Shown here: positions 26,498 to 34,874 of the stretch, piece by piece | Layout: each line of letters begins with the position of its first letter | Numbering within the stretch: position 1 is the stretch's first letter | Assembly (NCBI GenBank): GCA_964384825.1 | Contig: CAYLMM010000004.1 | Span: forward strand, 38,016 to 102,015 | Origin: CAYLMM01 sp964384825 | GTDB lineage: Bacteria > Krumholzibacteriota > Krumholzibacteriia > LZORAL124-64-63 | Direction: 5' to 3' | DNA: 64,000 nt | Program-made: the position numbers and the translations under genes | Notes under the pieces: generated by a model | What the model was told of the DNA's origin: nothing | Database searches by the model: none | What the model saw: the letters and a program-made list of their open reading frames with translations, nothing else

Positions 26498-27259
26498 ATG
26501 GCGCACGAGATCGACTACGAAATCATCGGCGACGACCTTCAGGGCGTCATCGTGGAGCTCGATCCCCAGGAGGCCGTCCAGGCCGAAGCCGGGGCCATGC
26601 TCTATATGGAGCCGGGCATCGAGATGAACACCGGCACCGGCGGCGGCATCTTCAAGGGCCTGAAGCGGGCCCTGACCGGCGAGAGCTTCTTCATCACCAC
26701 CTTCAAGCATACCGGCGGCGGCAAGGCGCACGTGGCCTTCGGCGCCCCCTATCCGGGCAAGATCATTCCCATGGATCTGCTGCCTCTCGGCGGCACGATG
26801 CTCTGCCAGAAGGACGCCTTCCTCTGCTGCGCCTACGGGATCGACATCTCGGTGGCCTTCACCAAGCGCCTCGGGGCCGGCCTTTTCGGCGGCGAGGGTT
26901 TCATTCTCCAGCGCCTGAGTGGCGACGGTCTGGCCTTCTGCCACGCCGGAGGGGCGATCATCCAGCGGGATCTGGCCCATGGCGAGACCCTGCGCGTCGA
27001 TACCGGCTGTCTGGTCGCCTTCCAGGAGTCGGTGGATTACGACATCCGTTTCGTGGGGGGGTTCAAGAACGCCATGTTCGGCGGCGAAGGCCTTTTCCTG
27101 GCGTCACTTACCGGTCCGGGGCGGGTCTTCCTGCAGACCCTGCCGTTCAGCCGCCTGGCCGACCGGCTCTCCGCCGCCACCCGCCAGAATCGCGGCGAAC
27201 ACCGCGGCGTGGGCGGCGTGGGCGGCGACCTGCTCGGCAAGATCATCAGCGGCGACTGA
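26498..27259 (+). CDS. TIGR00266 / AIM24 family protein
   Basis: 253-residue member of the AIM24 (TIGR00266) family, beta-rich proteins of unknown biochemical role. Family features: [17 protein letters not shown] near the N-terminus, FFITTFKH, the glycine-rich [46 protein letters not shown] and [14 protein letters not shown]. No signal peptide; cytoplasmic. Start ATG at 26498 has GGAGTGG upstream. Context (nucleotidase before, methyltransferase after) does not explain it. Confidence 0.9.
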   Translation: MAHEIDYEIIGDDLQGVIVELDPQEAVQAEAGAMLYMEPGIEMNTGTGGGIFKGLKRALTGESFFITTFKHTGGGKAHVAFGAPYPGKIIPMDLLPLGGTMLCQKDAFLCCAYGIDISVAFTKRLGAGLFGGEGFILQRLSGDGLAFCHAGGAIIQRDLAHGETLRVDTGCLVAFQESVDYDIRFVGGFKNAMFGGEGLFLASLTGPGRVFLQTLPFSRLADRLSAATRQNRGEHRGVGGVGGDLLGKIISGD

Positions 27260-27291
27260 TCCGGCTGGTCCGCTTCCTGCATACCCGGTCG

Positions 27292-27315
27292 GGGGCGGCG
27301 CGTCCGCGCCGCCCC
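27292..27315. terminator. GC hairpin without U-tract after the AIM24 gene
   Basis: GGGGCGGCGC and GCGCCGCCCC form a perfect 10-bp stem with a GTCC loop, 33 bases after the stop; a second hairpin (CGCCGC / GCGGCG) follows. Confidence 0.4.
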
Positions 27316-27405
27316 GCGGACTGCGAAAACCGCCGCGCGAAGCGGCGTCGACGCCAGGGGGGAGTCGCCGCCCCTTCAGGGGCCGCGGCGAGAAGGGGAG
27401 CGGCA

Positions 27406-28134
27406 ATGAGCCTTTATGACCAGATCTACGCCGGCAACGACCACTATTTCGGCGATCAGCCCCACGAGCTCGTCCTGCGCCATGCGGGATTGATCCGGCC
27501 CGGCGGCCGGGTCCTGGACATCGGGACCGGCCAGGGCCGCAACCTCTTGCCTCTGATGAGAATGGGATTCCGGGTCACCGGCATCGATCCCTCGGGGACC
27601 GGGCTGGACCGGCTGCGCGAGGCTTCCCGCGAAGAGTCCCTCGAGGGGCGGATCGAGGAGATCTGGGAAGGCGATTTCGCCGAATTCGAACCCCGGGGCG
27701 AGCCCTACGACGCCATCCTGTGTTTCGGCCTGCTGCAGATCCTGCCCCGTCCCGTCTGCGCCAGCCTGCTGCATCGCATCCACTCCTGGACCGCTCCCGG
27801 CTCGGTGATCATGATGACCGCCTGGCACGTCGACGACCCCCTCTACGATTTCTTCAGCACCGAGTGGACCCGCGCCGGACTGCACAGCTACCGAAGCGCG
27901 GACGGACAGTTCCGCACCTATCTGGCCCGCGGCGAGATCCTGGATCTGCTCCGGGGGTGGAACGTCGTGCATCACAGCGAGGACCTGGGGCGCAGCCACA
28001 GCCACAACGAGGGCCCCGAGCACCGGCACGGCGAGGTGGAGATGGTGGCGGTGCGCAGGGAGATCAAGAATCGCGAGGACGGCAGGCCCGCCCTGAGCGC
28101 GGCGGGCGATTCGGCGGGTTCCGGGCAAAAATAG
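27406..28134 (+). CDS. Class I SAM-dependent methyltransferase
   Basis: 242-residue methyltransferase. Motif I is VLDIGTGQGRNLLPLM, followed by the motif II acidic residue in GIDPSG and YDAILCFGLLQILPR as motif IV. Overall it resembles TehB/UbiE-like small-molecule methyltransferases. The C-terminal region has a histidine-rich stretch (SHSHNEGPEHRHGE) that resembles the end of TehB proteins. ATG at 27406 has AGGGGAG upstream. The last 20 residues are polar and probably disordered. Substrate unknown. Confidence 0.82.
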   Translation: MSLYDQIYAGNDHYFGDQPHELVLRHAGLIRPGGRVLDIGTGQGRNLLPLMRMGFRVTGIDPSGTGLDRLREASREESLEGRIEEIWEGDFAEFEPRGEPYDAILCFGLLQILPRPVCASLLHRIHSWTAPGSVIMMTAWHVDDPLYDFFSTEWTRAGLHSYRSADGQFRTYLARGEILDLLRGWNVVHHSEDLGRSHSHNEGPEHRHGEVEMVAVRREIKNREDGRPALSAAGDSAGSGQK

Positions 28135-28226
28135 AGCCGGGGATCGCTGAGTGTTCCTCGCCCGTTGAACACCCGTGAATAGCAATCCCCGGCAAGGTGC
28201 GGTTCGGTCAGCGACTCGTCAGTTCC

Positions 28227-28254
28227 AGCCCCGTCGCAACCTCGGGGCTCTTTT
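28227..28254 (+). terminator. Intrinsic terminator after the methyltransferase gene
   Basis: AGCCCCG and CGGGGCT form a 7-bp stem with a nine-base loop and are followed by C then TTTT. Lies 93 bases beyond the stop; 28135-28380 otherwise shows nothing coding. Confidence 0.55.
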
Positions 28255-28380
28255 CGGGATAACCCGCACCGGATATCCCCCTCACCCCCGCATGTTCGTC
28301 GATACAACTACAATCGCATTTCTAGGATTTGGTTGCCACAAAAAAAGAGTCGATTAGGAATTTATTCCGATTTCGACTTT

Positions 28381-29037
28381 TCAGCCATGATTCACCGAGG
28401 ACTTCGGTTCGGTCAGCTTCGTCCGCAGCTTGCCCAGGGCGCGGCTGATGCGGGCCTTTATGGTCCCTTCCGGCATCCTTGTGATCAGGGCGATCTCGCG
28501 GATCTTAAGCCCCTCGAAATATTTCAGCGCCAGGATGGTCTGGGTGTCCGGATCCAGGGTCGCCATGGCCGAACGCAGCCGCCGGCGGGCTTCGGCGTTC
28601 TCGAGGCGGTCGTGGGGACCGGCGCCGGGATCGGGCAGCGACGCCAGCCGGCCCGGCTGGTGATGGGACCTCATCCGGGATTCCTGCCGGTAGTGCCGGT
28701 TGACGACGTTGACGGCGATCCGGTAGAGCCAGGCCCCGAAGGTCACGCCCTGCCACCGGAACTTCCACAGTCCCCGCAGGGCGCGCAGGAAGGTCTCGCT
28801 GGCCAGTTCCTCGGCCAGGTCGGGATCCCCGGTGCGGTGCAGGATGAAGGCCTGGATCGGGCCGTGATACTTCTCGTAGAAGTAGTTGAAGCGTTCGAGG
28901 TCGACGCGGGATTTCAGAAACCAGCGACGCTCGATGTGCAGGTCGGCGAGCTTGTCCTTCTGTCCGGCTCGAGGCGCGGCCCGTTCGTCCGCCGGGAGCG
29001 AGACATTCCAATTGGGCTCGGATGCTTTTTTCGACAC
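28381..29037 (-). CDS. ECF-type RNA polymerase sigma factor
   Basis: 218-residue sigma-70-family protein with regions 2 and 4 only. Region 2 spans about 48-115 (FNYFYEKYHGPIQAFILHRTGD ... AEELASETFLRALRGLWKF ... FGAWLYRIAVNVVNRHYRQ). Region 4 spans about 150-205 (LDPDTQTILALKYFEGLKIREIALITRMPEGTIKARISRALGKLR). GTG at 29037 has GGGGGAG upstream. No anti-sigma factor gene is adjacent. It is divergent from the quinone cassette across 29038-29160, so it may control that promoter, but this is only positional. Confidence 0.9.
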   Translation of the reverse strand: MSKKASEPNWNVSLPADERAAPRAGQKDKLADLHIERRWFLKSRVDLERFNYFYEKYHGPIQAFILHRTGDPDLAEELASETFLRALRGLWKFRWQGVTFGAWLYRIAVNVVNRHYRQESRMRSHHQPGRLASLPDPGAGPHDRLENAEARRRLRSAMATLDPDTQTILALKYFEGLKIREIALITRMPEGTIKARISRALGKLRTKLTEPKSSVNHG

Positions 29038-29160
29038 GATCGCAGCTCCCCCCGCCGCGTCGACCGTCGATCTTGCCCGTCCGGTAAGGCTCTGCTAACT
29101 TGGCTGCGCCTGCGCATCCGCACGAAACGCCGGTTCGGACCCCCGAAGGGATCGATACCC

Positions 29161-30705
29161 ATGGCCGCGATACCATATCGAAATCTGCAGTCTTTCGTCC
29201 GGCGCTTGGAGAAGGAAGGCGAGCTGGTCAGGGTATCGGATGCTGTCGATCCCTGTCTCGAGGTCACCGAGATCGCCGATCGCTTCGTCAAGGCCGGCGA
29301 GCAGCCGGCGCTGCTGTTCGAGAACCCCACTCCGGGATCATACAGCAGGCGGGTGGGAATAACAACCTCCGCCTGCACTGCCGAGGGTCGGCCGGTGCCC
29401 CTGCTGATCAACCTCTTTGCCTCGCGCCGCCGCATGGCCTGGGCCTTGGGCTGCGAAAACATGGACGAGGCGGTGGCCCGGATCCGCGAACCGCTGGCCG
29501 CCGGGGCGCCCGAGGGCCTGTGGGACAAGATCCGCATGCTCGGCAAGCTCAAGGAATGGGGCGAGGGGGCGCCGCGGACCGTCCGCGGCGGGCCGTGCCG
29601 CGAAGTGATCGTCCAGGGCGAGGAGCTCGAGGCCCGCGGCCTGACCGACCTGATGCCGGTGCCCACGACCTGGCCCGGCGACGGCGGACCCTACATCACG
29701 CTGCCGCTGGTGATCACCCGCAACCCCGAGAACGGGCGGCGGAACATCGGCATGTACCGGATGCAGGTCTACGACGGGCGCACCACCGGCATGCACTGGC
29801 AGGTGCACAAGACCGGGGCCGCCCACCATCGGGAATACGAAAGGCGCGGCGAACGGATGCCGGTCTGCGTCGCGATCGGCGGGCCGCCCGCGCTGACCTA
29901 CGCCGCCTCGGCTCCGCTGCCGCCGGATATCGACGAATCGCTCTTCGCGGGCTTCCTGCAGGGCGAGCCCATCGCCTGGACCAGGGCCGTCACCTGCGAC
30001 CTCCAGGTGCCGGCCGAGGCCGATTTCGTCATCGAAGGCTACGTCGACCCGGGCGAGCGCCGGCGCGAGGGGCCCTTCGGCGACCACACCGGCTTCTACT
30101 CTCTGGCCGACGATTTTCCCGTCTTCCACGTCACGGCGGTCACCAGCCGGCGCGATCCGATCTATCTGAGCACCATCGTCGGCGTTCCCCCGATGGAGGA
30201 CGGCGTGCTGGGCTGGGCCACCGAGCGCCTGTTCCTGCCGATGCTGCAGGTGGCGCTGCCGGAGATCGTGGATCTGCATCTGCCGGAGGCGGCCTGCTTC
30301 CACAACCTGGCGGCGGTGAAGATCCGCAAGAGCTACCCGGGCCACGCCCGCAAGGTGGTGCACGCCCTGTGGGGCCTGGGCCAGATGATGACCACCAAGA
30401 CCATCGTGGTGCTCGACGAGGACGCCGACATCCACGATCCGGAACTGCTGCTGTGGCGGGTGACCGGCAACGTCGACCCGCGGCGCGACATCTTCTTCGC
30501 CGAGGGCCCGGTCGACCAGCTGGACCACACCGTGAACCTGCCCTGCGTGGGCGGCAAGATGGGCATCGACGCCACCGCGAAGATGCCCGGCGAGGCCGGT
30601 TTCGAAAGGGAGTGGCCGCCGGTGGTGACGATGCCGACGGAGATCAAGGACGAGGTGGCCGCGCGCTGGTCGGGGCTGCTGTCCCGATTGGAGGGAGGCC
30701 GGTGA
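29161..30705 (+). CDS. ubiD: UbiD-family decarboxylase (MqnL-like, quinone biosynthesis)
   Basis: 514-residue UbiD-type decarboxylase that uses prenylated FMN to remove an aromatic carboxyl group. Recognisable family regions: IADRFVKAGEQPALLFEN near the N-terminus, NIGMYRMQVYDGRTTGMHWQVHK, and REGPFGDHTGFYS with the catalytic Glu of the E-R-E network. ATG at 29161 with GAAGGGA upstream. First of four overlapping genes (UbiD, UbiE, UbiX, UbiA types). That set matches the late futalosine-pathway steps (MqnL, methyltransferase, MqnM, MqnP) and would convert a dihydroxynaphthoate to menaquinone. A ubiquinone role is formally possible but unlikely given the organism type. Confidence 0.9.
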   Translation: MAAIPYRNLQSFVRRLEKEGELVRVSDAVDPCLEVTEIADRFVKAGEQPALLFENPTPGSYSRRVGITTSACTAEGRPVPLLINLFASRRRMAWALGCENMDEAVARIREPLAAGAPEGLWDKIRMLGKLKEWGEGAPRTVRGGPCREVIVQGEELEARGLTDLMPVPTTWPGDGGPYITLPLVITRNPENGRRNIGMYRMQVYDGRTTGMHWQVHKTGAAHHREYERRGERMPVCVAIGGPPALTYAASAPLPPDIDESLFAGFLQGEPIAWTRAVTCDLQVPAEADFVIEGYVDPGERRREGPFGDHTGFYSLADDFPVFHVTAVTSRRDPIYLSTIVGVPPMEDGVLGWATERLFLPMLQVALPEIVDLHLPEAACFHNLAAVKIRKSYPGHARKVVHALWGLGQMMTTKTIVVLDEDADIHDPELLLWRVTGNVDPRRDIFFAEGPVDQLDHTVNLPCVGGKMGIDATAKMPGEAGFEREWPPVVTMPTEIKDEVAARWSGLLSRLEGGR

Positions 30706-31472
30706 GCGGCGGCATCCACGAACGCGATCCCGGCTCCTGGACCGTGCGCGACCCCGACGTCCACTCGGGCACGGTGCGCCGGATGTTCGCCCGCATCGCG
30801 CGGGTCTACGACTTCATGAACCATTTCCTGAGCTTCAACCGCGACCGCAAGTGGCGGGACAACCTGGCGCGGCGGCTCGATGTCTCGGTCTGGGAACTGC
30901 TCGACATCTGCGGCGGAACGGGCGATCTTGGCTTGGCGTGCATGGCGGCGGGGCGAGCCCGCGAGGTCTATTGCGCCGATTTCTGTCCCGAGATGCTGGT
31001 CGCCGGCCGCGGCAAGACCGCTCCCGGGCCGGCCGGCCGCCCCCTGCTCCCGCTGGCGGCCGACGCCATGGATCTGCCCTTTCCCGAATCCCGCTTCGAC
31101 GCGGTGGTCGCCGGTTTCGGCATGCGCAACCTGGCCGATCCCCGCCGCGGAGCGGCCGAGGCGCGGCGGGTGCTGCGGCCCGGCGGACAGATCCTCGTGC
31201 TGGAATTCTTCCGCGACGATCCCGAGGCCGAGGGGCAGGCCCGCGGCGTGCCGCTGCCCGTGCGCTGGTATCTGAACGCATTCCTGCCGCTGCTGGGCAA
31301 GATCTTCGGCCGCAGCCGCTCGGCCTACGCCTATCTGGCGGCGAGCATGGGGCGGTTCCTGACCCCGACCGAATTCGCCGAACTGCTGAGGGCCGAAGGT
31401 TTCACCGACGTCTTCGTCGAGCGCCAGACCCTCGGCATATCCCACATCGTCGGCGGCCGGCGTCCGCTATGA
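30702..31472 (+). CDS. ubiE: Demethylmenaquinone methyltransferase (UbiE/MenG)
   Basis: 256-residue SAM methyltransferase of the UbiE/MenG family, which C-methylates the quinone ring in the last step. Family motifs: YDFMNHFLSFNRDRKWR, LDICGGTGDLGLA (motif I), FDAVVAGFGMRNLADPRRGAAEARRVLRPGG and the C-terminal ISHIVGGRRP. GTG at 30702 overlaps the UbiD stop (GTGA) and has GGAGGGAGG upstream. Its TGA overlaps the UbiX start (ATGA). Coupling with UbiD, UbiX and UbiA types makes the menaquinone assignment firm. Confidence 0.93.
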   Translation: MSGGIHERDPGSWTVRDPDVHSGTVRRMFARIARVYDFMNHFLSFNRDRKWRDNLARRLDVSVWELLDICGGTGDLGLACMAAGRAREVYCADFCPEMLVAGRGKTAPGPAGRPLLPLAADAMDLPFPESRFDAVVAGFGMRNLADPRRGAAEARRVLRPGGQILVLEFFRDDPEAEGQARGVPLPVRWYLNAFLPLLGKIFGRSRSAYAYLAASMGRFLTPTEFAELLRAEGFTDVFVERQTLGISHIVGGRRPL

Positions 31473-32119
31473 AACCGGAGGACGGCATGGAAAACCGCAA
31501 GGACGAGTCCCATAAGCCGGTGACCGTCGCCTGGACCGGCGCCAGCGGCCTGGCCTACGGCGTGCGCCTGGCGGATGTCCTGCTGCGCGCGGGCCGCGAC
31601 GTGCTGCTGCTGCTGAGCGAGGCCGTCGAGCAGACCGCTCCGGTCGAGATGGGGCGCACGGCGGAGGAGCTGGTGGCCGGCCTGCGGGATGTCGCAGCCG
31701 CCCGCGGCGTCGTTCTGCACACCTTCGGCCGACGGGATTTCTCGGCCCCGGCCGCCAGCGGGTCGGCACCCTCGGCCGGGATGGTCGTCTGCCCCTGCAC
31801 GATGGGCACCCTGGCGCGGATCGCCGTCGGTTCGGGCGACGATCTGCTGCACCGCGCGGCCGACGTCTGCCTCAAGGAGGGCCGCCGCCTGATCCTTGTG
31901 CCTCGCGAGACGCCTCTGGCCACCCATCATCTGCGGAACATGGCGCAGCTGAGCGCCGACGGGGCGGTGATCCTGCCGGCGATGCCCGGATTCTACAACC
32001 GCCCGCGACGGATCGAGGATCTGATCGATTTCGTGGTGCAGCGCATCTGCGACCGTCTGGATATCGATGTGCGCCTGACCGCCCGCTGGGGCGATCGGGG
32101 CGGGGAGGATGAAGGTTGA
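31469..32119 (+). CDS. ubiX: UbiX-family flavin prenyltransferase (MqnM-like)
   Basis: 216-residue flavin prenyltransferase that makes the prenyl-FMN cofactor for the UbiD-type enzyme coded two genes upstream. Motifs: VAWTGASGLAYGVRLADVL (phosphate loop), VVCPCTMGTLARIAVGSGDDLLHRAADVCLKEGRRLILVPRETPL and the terminal AMPGFYNRPRRIEDLIDFVV. ATG at 31469 overlaps the UbiE stop; an internal ATG at 31487 has a better-spaced GGAGGA and could be the true start. Ends in a TTGA overlap with the prenyltransferase gene. Confidence 0.93.
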   Translation: MKPEDGMENRKDESHKPVTVAWTGASGLAYGVRLADVLLRAGRDVLLLLSEAVEQTAPVEMGRTAEELVAGLRDVAAARGVVLHTFGRRDFSAPAASGSAPSAGMVVCPCTMGTLARIAVGSGDDLLHRAADVCLKEGRRLILVPRETPLATHHLRNMAQLSADGAVILPAMPGFYNRPRRIEDLIDFVVQRICDRLDIDVRLTARWGDRGGEDEG

Positions 32120-32970
32120 ACGCCGTCGGACGCTATCTGGGGCTGGTGAAGTTCGAACACACCATCTTCGCGATGCCTTTCGCCCTGATCGGGCTGCTCA
32201 CCGCGTCGAACGGGCGGCCAGAAGGCCGCGTCCTGTTCTGGGTCGTGATCGCGATGGTCGGGGCGCGCAGCGCGGCGATGGCCTTCAACCGGATCCTCGA
32301 CCGCCGCATCGACGCCCGCAATCCCCGCACCGCCGGACGTCATCTGCCGGCCGGCAAGGTCAGCCCCGCCGGCGCCTGGATCTTCACCATCGGCGCTTCC
32401 GCCCTGCTCGTGCTGGCGGCCTCGCGGCTCAACACGTTGTGCTTCGCCCTTTCGCCGGTCGCCCTGGCCGCGGTCTTCTTCTACTCGTTCACCAAGCGGT
32501 TCACGCCCTGGTCGCATCTGTTCCTGGGCCTCGGCCTGGCGATCGCACCGGTGGGGGCGTGGCTCGCGGTGACCGGGGCCTTCGCTCCGTTCCCCCTGCT
32601 GACCGCGGCCGGAGTGCTGTTGTGGGTGGGCGGATTCGACACCATCTACGGCTGCCAGGATGTCGATTTCGACACCCGCGAGGGGCTGAAATCCTTGGCG
32701 GTGCGCTTCGGCGTGAAGCGGGCCCTGGTCCTCGCGCGGATCTTCCATCTCGGGGCCGTCGCCGCTCTGGGCGCCGCCTTCGCCGCCGCTCCGGTCCTGG
32801 GCGCCGCGGCCGGCCTCGGCGTTCTGGCCATGGCCCTGCTCCTGGTCTGGGAGCACGCCCTGGTGCGCGGCGGTGATCTGCGCCGCATCGACACCGCGTT
32901 CTTCACCATCAACTCGTGGATCGGGATGGTGGTGCTGGCGGCCGTGCTTTTCGACCTCTACCTGGTCTGA
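32116..32970 (+). CDS. ubiA: UbiA-family polyprenyltransferase (MqnP-like)
   Basis: 284-residue polytopic prenyltransferase that attaches the isoprenoid tail to the aromatic ring. First Asp-rich motif NRILDRRIDARNPRT; second GCQDVDFDTREGLKSLAVRFG. Eight to nine membrane spans. TTG at 32116 overlaps the UbiX stop (TTGA) with GGGGAGGATGAAGG upstream, so a rare start plus coupling. It completes the four-gene quinone unit; MqnP is the closest functional match given its neighbours. Confidence 0.92.
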   Translation: MNAVGRYLGLVKFEHTIFAMPFALIGLLTASNGRPEGRVLFWVVIAMVGARSAAMAFNRILDRRIDARNPRTAGRHLPAGKVSPAGAWIFTIGASALLVLAASRLNTLCFALSPVALAAVFFYSFTKRFTPWSHLFLGLGLAIAPVGAWLAVTGAFAPFPLLTAAGVLLWVGGFDTIYGCQDVDFDTREGLKSLAVRFGVKRALVLARIFHLGAVAALGAAFAAAPVLGAAAGLGVLAMALLLVWEHALVRGGDLRRIDTAFFTINSWIGMVVLAAVLFDLYLV

Positions 32971-33328
32971 CTGGTTCCTATTTGCCCATTCCTCGCGTTT
33001 CGGTGGTCGCGATTTGCCCGCCGAAACGGCCTTGCCGGAGCGCCTTCGCGATCCGTGGCGGAGATCGGGCCGACGCCGGCCTTCCGGCCGCACATCCCCC
33101 ATCGGGCGGGCCCTCCCGCGTAATTGAAAACCATCCAGCTAGTTGCATACCTGTATAAGACCGGATACCCGATTCCCGCCGATCCCGATACTCATTCCCG
33201 GGAATTCCTGGAAATTCCCTAAAGGGCGGCACACGCCTTGCCGATGGGGTGGACGTTCACAGGTTGCGGCCAGGCCAAGGAGGGCCGCGGTTTTTTCGCC
33301 TCACGAGGCATCTGAAAGGAATCCGGTT
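32971..33328. other. 358-bp non-coding region with leader hairpin
   Basis: No credible ORF. Contains an AT-richer island around 33121-33170 (TATAAG but no matching -35), nested short palindromes at about 33194-33210 (TTCCCGGGAA, GGAATTCC) and the terminator-like hairpin at 33266-33296. Probably the promoter and 5' leader of the gene at 33329. Confidence 0.6.
33266..33296 (+). terminator. Terminator-like hairpin just upstream of a start codon
   Basis: GCGGCC and GGCCGC (extendable by U:G pairs) form a stem with an 11-base loop, then GG and six Ts. It ends 32 bases before the ATG at 33329. It could end read-through from the quinone cassette or act as an attenuator for the following gene. Confidence 0.55.
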
Positions 33329-33880
33329 ATGAAGAATTGGAAAAGCATTCTCGTCGTGGCGGCTGTCGTGGCCATCGCCATCCCCGCCGTCGCTCAGGAA
33401 AACGCGGTCCTGGGTGTCTATTTCGATCTGGACGCCACCCAGAACACCGCCATCGACAACGGCGGCGTCGACGTGACCCACACCGCCTACGTCATGGTCA
33501 AGGACGGCGAGCAGATGGTCGGCGGAGCCGCCTTCAAGCTGCTCCTGGATCCGCGGATCCTGCTGACCGACGTCTCCTACCCCTACGGCTTCCAGTACGG
33601 TGAAATCACCGGCTTCGGCATCGAGGTCGGCCTGAATCAGCCCGTCATCGGCTATTACGGCAACCCGGCCCTGATCGCCACCCTGTCGCTGAACACCCTG
33701 AACAACCTGATGGACAACGCCGTCATCCAGATCCTGCCCAACGAGAAGTACACGGGCATCACGATCTCCGACGACATGGGTCATCTGCGCGAAGTCCCCG
33801 GCGTCAACGGTTACCTGACGATTCCGGTGCCCGACGAGACCACGTCCTGGGGCAGCATGAAGTCCCTGTACAACGACTGA
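33329..33880 (+). CDS. Small secreted protein with C-terminal SWG-x-x-K-x-L motif
   Basis: 183-residue exported protein, family not recognised. Signal peptide MKNWKSILVVAAVVAIAIPAVAQ. The mature part is beta-rich and acidic (VLGVYFDLDATQNTAIDNGGVDVTHTAYVMVKDG), cohesin- or cadherin-like in look. It ends in ETTSWGSMKSLYND. The same SWGxxKxL tail closes the secreted protein at 41067-41774 (DESWGGVKTLFR), suggesting a short shared C-terminal signal. AAAGGA precedes the ATG. Strong terminator at 33955-33984. Confidence 0.75.
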   Translation: MKNWKSILVVAAVVAIAIPAVAQENAVLGVYFDLDATQNTAIDNGGVDVTHTAYVMVKDGEQMVGGAAFKLLLDPRILLTDVSYPYGFQYGEITGFGIEVGLNQPVIGYYGNPALIATLSLNTLNNLMDNAVIQILPNEKYTGITISDDMGHLREVPGVNGYLTIPVPDETTSWGSMKSLYND

Positions 33881-33954
33881 TCCCGGACCTACGCGGCGGG
33901 CTGAAGCCCGACGCCGCCCGGATGAACGGCGCGATCACGGAGGATCGCAGAACG

Positions 33955-33984
33955 ACGGGGAGCCGAAAGGCTCCCCGTTTTTTT
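33955..33984 (+). terminator. Strong intrinsic terminator
   Basis: ACGGGGAGCC and GGCTCCCCGT form a perfect 10-bp stem closed by GAAA, followed by a run of Ts (33978-33984). Serves the gene ending at 33880. Confidence 0.9.
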
Positions 33985-34004
33985 CGTTCGCGACCGGGAA
34001 GGGA

Positions 34005-34874
34005 TCATTCCCGCCAGATGATGTGATATCCGTACGGGGATTCGATGATGTCGGAGAAGCGGCCCGGTTTCAGGCGGAACAGGGGTTCGTCGATCACCGC
34101 CGGCAGGGTGTACCGCTCGGTGATGCCGATGAATCCGCATTCGAAACGGGTCTGGGGATCGTCGGAGAAATCCCGGGCCAGCCTGCAGGGATCCTCGCCG
34201 GCGCGGGCCTTGCGCAGGATCTCCTCGGCCAGGGGCCGGGCCTGGGCCTTGGTGCGCGCCATGCCGGCGGCCGTGCTTTCGGCTCCCCGCCAGGCGATCA
34301 GGATGTGGTGGGCGGCCAGGCGGCGGACCGCCAGCCGCTTGATGATCAGGAATCCGTTGCCCGTCTCGACGACGCCGCCGACATCGCCGGGCTCCATCAT
34401 GAAGACATGCAGCGAGAAGTCGACGTCCATCTGGCCGCGCCGGAAGGCGGGCACGAAGCCGCCGATGGCGCGGTTGGCCGGATCGTCGGAATATTCGCGG
34501 GCGAGCGCCGCGAAATCCGCGCCCCGCTCGGTCGCCAGCATCCAGATGCGGTGGGCCAGTTCCTTGGCGTCGCGCCGGTTGCGGTCGATGCCCGGCAGGG
34601 GATCGGCGCCTTCGGAATGCGCGACCAGGATGTAGCGGGCGGCCGCCTCCGCCGAGTCGGGGAACGACGGCACGAAGTGGGTGCGGCCGTCGAGGGAGTC
34701 GCCCACCCGGGCCCGGTCCGCGCCGGCGTCTTCGGTGTCGCGGTCCGCGCCGCAGCCGGCCAGGGCCAGGGCCAGGATGCAGGCGGTCGCCAGGATGGCC
34801 GCAAGAGCGGATGGAGCGCGGGGATGGTCCGAAGTCCGGATGCCCGTCGGTGCCGTGCGGCGCGGGTCAGTCAT
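34005..34874 (-). CDS. Lipoprotein with two parvulin-type PPIase domains
   Basis: 289-residue lipoprotein (LALAGC lipobox at about residue 41) with tandem PPIC-type rotamase domains. The first spans about 70-180 (AAARYILVAHSEG, FAALAREYSDDPANRAIGGFVPAFRRGQM, ETGNGFLIIKR) and the second about 185-289 (AAHHILIAWRGAES, RLARDFSDDPQTRFECGFIGI, ESPYGYHIIW). It would catalyse prolyl cis-trans isomerisation in the periplasm, helping envelope proteins fold, like PrsA/SurA-type proteins. ATG at 34874 overlaps the end of the methyltransferase gene by eight bases. Confidence 0.88.
   Translation of the reverse strand: MTDPRRTAPTGIRTSDHPRAPSALAAILATACILALALAGCGADRDTEDAGADRARVGDSLDGRTHFVPSFPDSAEAAARYILVAHSEGADPLPGIDRNRRDAKELAHRIWMLATERGADFAALAREYSDDPANRAIGGFVPAFRRGQMDVDFSLHVFMMEPGDVGGVVETGNGFLIIKRLAVRRLAAHHILIAWRGAESTAAGMARTKAQARPLAEEILRKARAGEDPCRLARDFSDDPQTRFECGFIGITERYTLPAVIDEPLFRLKPGRFSDIIESPYGYHIIWRE

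Noticed and set aside
28135..28380. Small RNA gene between the methyltransferase and sigma factor genes
   Set aside because: Apart from one short terminator hairpin there is no promoter-like pair or conserved fold that I can support.
33205..33300. Riboswitch (cyclic-di-GMP type considered) in the leader of the gene at 33329
   Set aside because: The conserved core segments of that class are not present; only the terminator-like hairpin can be supported.
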